From positions 61,152,814 to 61,216,813 of the forward strand of contig NC_133771.1 in assembly GCF_003597395.2 (NCBI RefSeq): 64,000 nucleotides of DNA, read 5' to 3'. Shown piece by piece: positions 57,323 to 64,000 of this stretch. The translations under genes and the position numbers were made by a program. Numbering within the stretch: position 1 is the stretch's first letter; every line of letters starts with the position of its first letter. The DNA comes from Chelonoidis abingdonii (Eukaryota; Chordata; Testudines; Testudinidae). A model generated the notes under the pieces. That model was given only the letters and a program-made list of their open reading frames with translations, was not told where the DNA came from and did no database searches.

Positions 57323-57375
57323 CAAATAAATTTGTTAGTCTCTAAGGTGCCACAAGTACTCCTGTTAGTTTACCA

Positions 57376-59342
57376 CAGATATTTTGCTGTGTCAAAGTGG
57401 ACCTCAATGATCCATGGTTCTGTAACACATATGCACCACTCTTATGCATACACAATAATGCGTGGAGGGGGGGAAGTGATGAAAAGCCTTTATAGCTTAA
57501 CTGGAGGTGTGGAATCTGCATTTTTCCCCCCTTCCCCTAGTACATGGGGCTGGCATGGGTGCAAAGTGTACAGGGTCAAAAAGGGAGTGGAAGACTGGGG
57601 ATTCATGAAGGACTCTCTGGTCTCTAGCTCTGTAGGCCATTCCCTGTCATGCTGAGGGACTCCCCACTGCCCTGCATCCCTTTCCCCCACTAGCCATGGC
57701 AACATGGCAGGACCCGTAGATACATTTGCTCACTCCTGCTGCACTGTCTCCAGGGAGTGAAGGCATCTAGTGCTCAGTGGGAATTAATGCTGCCTCAGGC
57801 ACATTAACTCTCCACTGATTTAACTTTATACTGTAGCAGTTCTGGGGTAACATGGTGTTTACTATGGCTTCACTCCAAATTCCTGGTGCCAACCATTTTT
57901 ATATTTAGCAGGGTGATAGCCACAGCTTGTTACATAGCTACCTTCCTCTGCAGATCTCAGACTTTGGATTGGTCCATTTCTATTACACTGCTGAAATACA
58001 GCTCCCATCAGCCCCTCACTATCATTATTTTATCTGCTAATGGTGTATGGCTTGTTGGAATGTATTTAGCTACCATGTGGGAGAGTCTAAAATACAGAGT
58101 CTACGTTTTATATTTTTGCCCCATTGGGGGCAAGTTTTACAGTGTTTTTGCTCTTACCCATCTTTTATTTTTTATTATAGGCATAATTATATCATTTCCC
58201 TATCTTTCCCTGTAAATGTATGAAACATAAATCTGGGAACATCTAGATACCCTATAAAAGTATGCATACTATAATACCAAAATCATTCTGCAATGGGGAA
58301 TAATTGGCAATTGTATTTATGGTCCACAGTTGGGTATTCTGAAGCTGGTGAATATTTTCTCCCTTCTCGGCATCTCTGTTCTTTTCCTCCTTCTTTCTCT
58401 CTATTCTCTCCCTGCTCTGCATTCTCCCATACCTGAGTGCCAGGAGTGGAAACAACTTGTCTGGGCCAACTGCTGACTCTGAGTGTGGTTGAAGCAGTGG
58501 AAGAGGTGGGGTAAGGGAAGGCTGAGGCGGTTTCTGTAGGAGGAGGAGAGACCACTAAGACTGGGCAGGCTGTCACTGAGTATGCTGTCATCACTGAGGC
58601 TGGGACCAGTATCAAGAAACAGGAGGAGCTCTGGGATGCAGTGGGTCTTTCTTTCCTGTGTTCGTTTAGTCTTTGGCTGCTGCCTGAGCTTTTCCTTGTT
58701 CAGGCCTTATTTCTATTAAGTGAGCAGGTGGCTGAAAATACACAAAACACCAAATCCAGATCTCAAGTCTTGTGTCTGAGACTTCTGTTTCACAGCAATT
58801 GTCCTAACCTTTGCAGGTTGTAATACTGTAAGCATGGTGATTTAGGCCATTACTGTAGAGTCTACGGTAAAGCGTACTTTTGACTGCTGCGCTGCAAGCA
58901 TTTATCCAGTATAGGATGGTTCTTTAACAGGTCTTGAACCCAGACTTTCTAATTAGGCTCTGCAATTATGATCTTTTGATCACTGAGATAATTGAAAGTC
59001 GCAGACTGTTTTCTTTCAAAATCATGGCAGAGGGCTATTTACACTGGACACACAGACACTTACAGAATGCCGTGGCTTTTCTATCAAATACAGTCCAATA
59101 GCAGCAAAAAGTGTTCAGTGCAAAGAATAAACACATATTTCTGACTGACCCTCCTTATGTTTTACATTTATGTCTGCCATCAAAATTTACTGCTATGGCC
59201 AAGCAAAACCTAAAATAAATAGAAGTGTATTTCCAGAAATTCCACAGATTTCAGGAAAATCTCTGTGGATTTATATCAAAATTTGTCACTGATTTCTATT
59301 GTTCCTGGATACCAAGTCATGTCATATAAGATCTTCATGTCA
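57376..59342. other. Unassigned sequence
   Basis: No repeat boundary or domain recognised. It may include the lost right part of the Harbinger element, but no right terminus was seen. Confidence 0.4.
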
Positions 59343-59491
59343 GGGAGGGATAACTCAGTGGTTTGCACATTGGCCTGTTAAACACAGGCTTGTGAGTTCA
59401 ATCCTTGAGGGGGCCACTTAGGGATCTGGAGCAAAATCCTGCTAGTGAAGGCAGGGGGCTGGGCTTGATGACCTTTCAGTTCTATGTGATA
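59343..59491 (+). mobile_element. tRNA-derived SINE, second copy
   Basis: The head 'gggagggataactcagtgg' (box A) and 'gtgagttcaatccttga' (box B) match the copy at 40296. The tail is shortened ('gcagggggctgggcttgatg'). Confidence 0.88.
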
Positions 59492-59957
59492 GTTATATCA
59501 CATTACAGATTTATTTTTGATGTCATGCTGTACAGCCTACGTTAAGTCTAATTATTTGGCACCAATTAAGGTTTGTTAGTGGCAGGACAGAGCAGTGAAC
59601 AAATGTTACACAGTGTTTAATTATGAATGATGTGACATTACGGAATATTTCCAGACAAACTCAGGACTCAAAACCATATTCAAAATAAAGGATAACAGTA
59701 AAATAAATAAGTGATGATCAGTCTATTGTGCAGGCAAGTATTTAAGAGAGCTCCTTCTCTACAGTGTTTGTCAAATGCTGTGTGGTTCTTCCTGCACCAA
59801 ACTCAAAGCCCTCTTCCTGACCTTTGAGGCATGACACAACTCTCCCTGACTCCCCCTGTCTACACTTCATTTCTCCTCTTGGACCCTCTGCTTCATTAAT
59901 TCCTGGTATTCTCAAGAAACTTTTTGCATCCATTGCACATAAGCATTTTCAGGCTTT
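59492..59957. other. Unassigned sequence
   Basis: Nothing recognised. Confidence 0.4.
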
Positions 59958-59962
59958 CTCCC

Positions 59963-60693
59963 TATCAAGGTTCCTTCCCCACTCTGAACTTTAGGGTACA
60001 GATGTGGGGACCTGCACAGACACTTCTAAGCTTAATTACCAGCTTAGATCTGGTATTGCTGCCACCACCCCCAAGCACTACTTTTCCTCCCTGGGTAGTC
60101 TTGAGAGACTTCACCAATTTCCTGGTGAACACGGATCCAAACCCCTTGGATCTTAAAACAAAGAGAAATTAACCGTCCCCCCTCCTTTCTCCCACTAACT
60201 CCTGGTGGATCCAGATCCAACCCCCTTGGATCTAAAAACAAGGAAAAAATCAATCAGGTATTAAGAAAAAGGCTTTTAATTAAAGAAAAGAAAGGTAAAA
60301 GAAAACCCTCTGGGAGAGATTAGCATACCAGCTACTCTCACAAACAACAGATTCAAAACACAGAGGATGTTCCCCTGGGCAAAAATCTTAATACACACAA
60401 GAATACCCAAATTTGATAATTCCCTTAATGGTACCAAGACAAGTTACAAAGAAAATAAACATAAACCTATTTATCCCTTTCTAAAACTTACTACTCTGAT
60501 AAGAGGCTGGTTCCTTGATCTTTTTCACTCCGGCTGAAAATGAAACTCAAAACAAAGGAAAACTTCCCTCCTTCCTTTTGCAACATCTTGTTCCCCCATT
60601 GGTTCCTCTGGTCAAGTGTCAGCTAGGCTAGGTGAACTTCTTAACCCTTTATAGGTGAAAGAGGCATTAACCCTTAACTATCTGTTTATGACA
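59963..60693 (-). mobile_element. Solo gypsy-type LTR, divergent subfamily
   Basis: It begins TATCAAGGTTCCTTCCCC (TG changed to TA) and ends CTATCTGTTTATGACA. Flanks CTCCC (59958-59962) and CTTCC (60694-60698) match at 4 of 5. It shares 'ttggatcttaaaacaaagag' and 'aggcttttaattaaagaaaa' with the 43.4-kb LTR but is about 150 bp shorter. Confidence 0.8.
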
Positions 60694-60698
60694 CTTCC

Positions 60699-62271
60699 AA
60701 ACTCCCCTCACTGCCTGGAATATCTTCTATAATCCTGCTTGTCATACAACTTGTTTTGCCTTCCTTCAACTTTCCCCTCAAAATGCACTACTTTCTACAG
60801 TGACAGTCCCTCCATCAGTGACTCACATTCCCATGCCAACCTCATGAAAATCTAAATCAATCTAAATAAAATACATAAAACTAAAAAGACAGAAAAAATG
60901 AAATATTATATCTGTCCCTTGTGAATACTAGCAACCCCATAACCACCTTCCTCCCTTGAGTTCCTTGTTTTCTCTGTCTGCATTGTATCATAGATCCTGA
61001 GCTACTCAGGACAAAGATCAGGAGTCAGATCCTCAGGTGCTGTAAATCAGCATAGCTCCAGTGATATTAGTACTATTATGTTGATTTATAACAGCTGAGG
61101 AGCTCACCCCACCTTTTCATTTTCTCTTTAAAGAGCCTTGCACGTATGTGACACTATATCCAAATGTTAAATAACAACTAATAATGATTCACAATTACAG
61201 AAGGAAACTCAGAATTGTTGTACATTCCACACAGCTTAGCAGAAAGAATGTTTGAAAGAAAATGTCTTAACTAATTAGAAAATAATCTTTAACAAATAAA
61301 CTAAGGAAGCAAGCTTGTCATTTTGTTTCCTGAAGGACTTGGGATTTTTAATCTTAGAGGGGAAAATGTTCTGATTGGTAGAGCTAAGTAATGGCTTCGT
61401 AGCTAAGAATTCACCCTGTTAACACATAATCTGCATAATTTTTTTTCAGTTTTCCTGATTTTGTTACTTGAGCATATTTGTGGATGAACATGTGCAGTTC
61501 ATTGTGAGTATTGGATATTCAGAATTAAAGCTGTGTTGCTTAGTTTTGATTGTCCACCTAGGTCAGACAATAAAGTTTCTCTTCCCTGATTGAAGACTTG
61601 TAGCCCCTGGAATCAGGTGATAAATATATTTATACACTCAAAATTAACTTTCTCCAAATACTCTTTAATAGTCACTTAAAATGTACTGTCTCCATGAACA
61701 AATCTTGCCAGAATATTCATTTGCTAGAATTGGGGGTTAAAGTCAAGAAGAACACGAAGGAGTGCTGCTCCCCTTGGCCCAGGTATGCAGTACTATCTCC
61801 ATAACTCTCAGTTCTCCATGGCTGGCACAATGAGAGCTCCCACTTCTGGTTTCAATCTGTTTTGACCAGGGAACAGAATATTCCCAGAAAGTGAACAGCC
61901 AAAGTGAGTCTGTCTTTTTTAATTTGAATAACTATTTCTTGAAATATCTTGAAGTATTTACTCAGCCCTATCAAATCATCTAGTGCATCTTAGTGCCAGT
62001 TCAGGACTGTCTCATACAATTGTGCATGATCCTCAGTTGGTGTAAATGGGTGTAGTTCCATCAACTTCAACAGAGCTCTGTTACTGCACACAAGATGAGG
62101 ATCTGGCCTAGTGCATTCATTAGAACATTGTTGAGGCTAGTTTGAAATGCTAAAGAAGAGACTATTCCATGCCTAATATATCTAATTAACGAGATGCTTA
62201 TCCTGATATTCAGCCTAAATTTTCCCTTTTTTTTTCTTCATCCTATTTCTGATAGTTATACCCTCTTAGAA
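60699..62271. other. Unassigned sequence
   Basis: AT-rich, with no domain. A degenerate 'gtgtaaatgggtgtagttcc' repeat lies near 62040-62110. Confidence 0.45.
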
Positions 62272-62720
62272 GAATCATAGAATTAAAGAAAATAAGGTTG
62301 GAAGAGACCTCAAGAGGTCATCTAGTTCAACCCCTTGCTCAAAGCAGGACCAACCGCAACTAAATAATCCCAGTTAGGGCTTTGTCAAGCCGAGCCTTAA
62401 AAACCTCTAAGGATGGAGATTCCACCACCTCCCTCAGTAACCCATTCCGGTGCTTCACCACCCTCCTAGTGAAATAGTTTTTTGTAATATCCATCCTAGA
62501 CCTCCCCTACTGCAACTTGAGATCATTGCTCCTTGTTCTATCATCTGCCACCACTGAGAACAGCCAAGCTCCATCCTCTTTGGAACCACCCTTGCTTCAG
62601 CTAGTTGAAGGCTGCTATCAAATCCCCTCTCACTCTTCTTCTCTGCAGACTAAATAAGCCTAGTTCCCTCATCTTCTTCTCATAAGCCATGTGCCCCAGC
62701 CCTCCTTGTCCCACCTTAAA
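62272..62720 (-). mobile_element. CR1 LINE 3' end, minus strand
   Basis: 'aatcatagaattaaagaaaa', 'gacctcaagaggtcatctag' and 'gctcaaagcaggaccaaccg' form the reverse complement of the CR1 3' end, as on + at 12.06 kb. The C-terminal coding junction follows ('ccattccggtgcttcaccac', 'ggctgctatcaaatcccctc'). It extends further 5' than the 12-kb copy. Confidence 0.9.
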
Positions 62721-64000
62721 TAATTTCCCTCTATTCTTAGTGTTTACACATTTCATATATTAGTCTTATGTTCCCTAGCTGTCACTTATCCAAGGTGTAC
62801 ATACAGAATTCTTTTAATCTTTCTCTTTAAGTCATTCCCTCCAGCCACCTAATTATTTTTGTTTTTTTATGGTGCTTTTCTCTGAACTCCTGCCAATATA
62901 TCTTACTGGTAATGAAGTATTCAAACTGAACATACTATCCTAGAAGAAGACGCATCAGAGCCAGGGTAGCCTGAAAATGTTTATGAGAGAAGCAGATAAA
63001 TGGCATATTGAGGGTAATATCATTGGTACAACACAGTGGCGTGTGTGTGTGAGGGGATGAATGAGACAGAATTTTTTTGCACAGTTATTTTTTAAACAGC
63101 ATTATTTTCGCATGGGTGGCAAGGAGGTACAGCTCCCTTTAATGTTTAGCAGAGAGATGGTTAATCTTTTCCTAAGCAGGGAACAAAATCCAGAAGTCTT
63201 CTGTCACTGCAGAGATTGCCAGGGAGCTCAGCAGACTGAGGAATGGAGCAGGGTTCAACTAAATTGAATATTTGTTTGAAAGGTCATAGGTCCAAGTCCT
63301 TCTTCAATCAAAGTAAGTAGCAAAACTTCCATTGACTTAAGTGGAACACAGATCATGCCCTATATGAGCAGTGATTTGTTGTATTTCTCATTGGGTTAGA
63401 CTAATCTTTTGTCAAAGGCCACCTTGAGACAAGGGAGGGAAAATATAAATTAAAGCCTGCCTGTGAGAAGAGTGGTTTCCTTAAATAATGACTTTTTTCC
63501 TTCACCCTCTTCCCCCAAACTTCTGGGATGTTTGTGCTTTACCTGAGATTGGTTTCACAGATCTTTCACGGGATGTTTAACAATAATAATAGGGAAGACT
63601 TACGTTGATATCCCTTTTTAAAAATGGGCTTCTTTTAAAATATTGTTCTATGCAGTAAGTGTTTGCGGGACTGGCACGGCAAGATGCCACACATTAGATT
63701 TTTTCTGCCACTGTAGTTCAAATGATTTTCCGTGATAAACAAGAACTCATTGTACTTTACAGCCAAAAAGCTCTTGCGCTTACTACTTACTCTTTTTTTT
63801 TTGGCTGTCTGTGCTTTGAGTCTTTTTCTTTCACGCCTCCAGGAGAAAAGTTAACATAATAAACTTGTTTATGATGGACATGCTGTTCTTCTAAATAACA
63901 TGTGTTTCCTGTGTAAGTGTAGCCGACATTTGAGTATGTGTATTGATAGCTGAAAGTCTCTGCAAGTCTGTAGCAGATTCACCATTTCATCTGAAATGAA
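62721..64000. other. Unassigned sequence
   Basis: AT-rich, no recognised repeat or coding domain to the window edge. Confidence 0.45.

Larger units (their letters stand above)
55677..57375 (+). mobile_element. Penelope-like retroelement, 5' truncated
   Basis: It contains an RT (55745-56412), a linker and a GIY-YIG endonuclease (to about 57035). The 3' end 'aataaatttgttagtctcta' then 'aggtgccacaagtactcctg' (57326-57366) is the shared PLE tail, also inverted at 12.56 kb. The RT N-terminal part is missing, so the element is truncated where it meets Harbinger transposase. It supports PLE activity in this lineage. Confidence 0.85.

Noticed and set aside
1..64000. CRISPR array, prokaryotic operon or phage-like system
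   Set aside because: No regularly spaced direct repeats or prokaryotic gene organisation exist; the content is vertebrate transposable elements.

Overview
This window reads as repeat-dense, gene-free nuclear DNA of a reptile, most likely a hidden-necked turtle (Cryptodira). The evidence is the repeat content: two tRNA-derived SINEs with a CR1-like tail, several CR1 LINE fragments, Penelope-like elements (PLEs), hAT foldback elements, a PIF/Harbinger transposon, a DIRS-type element, Ty3/gypsy elements and several solo LTRs. No host protein-coding gene, rRNA, functional tRNA or CRISPR array is supported. Every recognisable protein fragment belongs to a transposable element, and nearly all are broken.

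Layout. 0-8.7 kb: a truncated LTR at the left edge, an ERV-type solo LTR (1388-2466, GAGCT duplications), hAT and other short elements with terminal inverted repeats, then AT-rich sequence without recognised repeats. 8.7-12.8 kb: a GC-rich LTR-like block holding a hAT foldback insertion, a decayed gag-like stretch, a CR1 3' end, and a PLE foldback with a hammerhead-like core. 15.6-18.7 kb: a CR1 reverse transcriptase split by an LTR (CTTCT duplications), which is itself split by a second LTR (CTCT duplications). 18.7-33 kb: mostly unassigned, with a MIR-like SINE, a hAT foldback with perfect 8-bp duplications, a MITE, and a solo LTR (30523-31408, ACACT duplications).

33.1-39.2 kb is a decayed Ty3/gypsy element whose integrase lies upstream of reverse transcriptase/RNase H, the arrangement of Gmr1-like elements. 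It contains a small internally deleted gypsy element (34.07-35.87 kb; LTRs, a tRNA-Leu-like primer binding site and a polypurine tract), which contains a PLE fragment; a CR1 fragment interrupts the RT at 37.66-38.60 kb.

41.5-57.4 kb is a nested stack. A PLE foldback is interrupted by a hAT element. Next to it lies a two-gene Harbinger element: a Myb/SANT-like accessory gene on + and a DDE transposase on -. The accessory gene's single visible intron (GTAAGT donor 43161, acceptor 53977) carries a 10.5-kb insertion bounded by gypsy LTR ends and the 5-bp duplication GTATG (43414 and 53940). Inside are inverted gypsy pol copies, a third LTR joined to a gag, and a DIRS RT/RNase H plus tyrosine recombinase, with junctions that no simple insertion history explains. 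Its central part is rich in small deletions and frameshifts and may be poorly polished assembly. A truncated PLE with RT and GIY-YIG endonuclease follows (55.7-57.4 kb).

57.4-64 kb is mostly unassigned, with one SINE, one solo LTR and a minus-strand CR1 3' end. The clearest biology here is the insertion history recorded by target-site duplications. The most unusual signals are the INT-before-RT order, the long tRNA complement at the primer binding site, repeated hammerhead-like cores, and the composite insertion. Family assignments rest on motif and repeat recognition by eye, without a database search.
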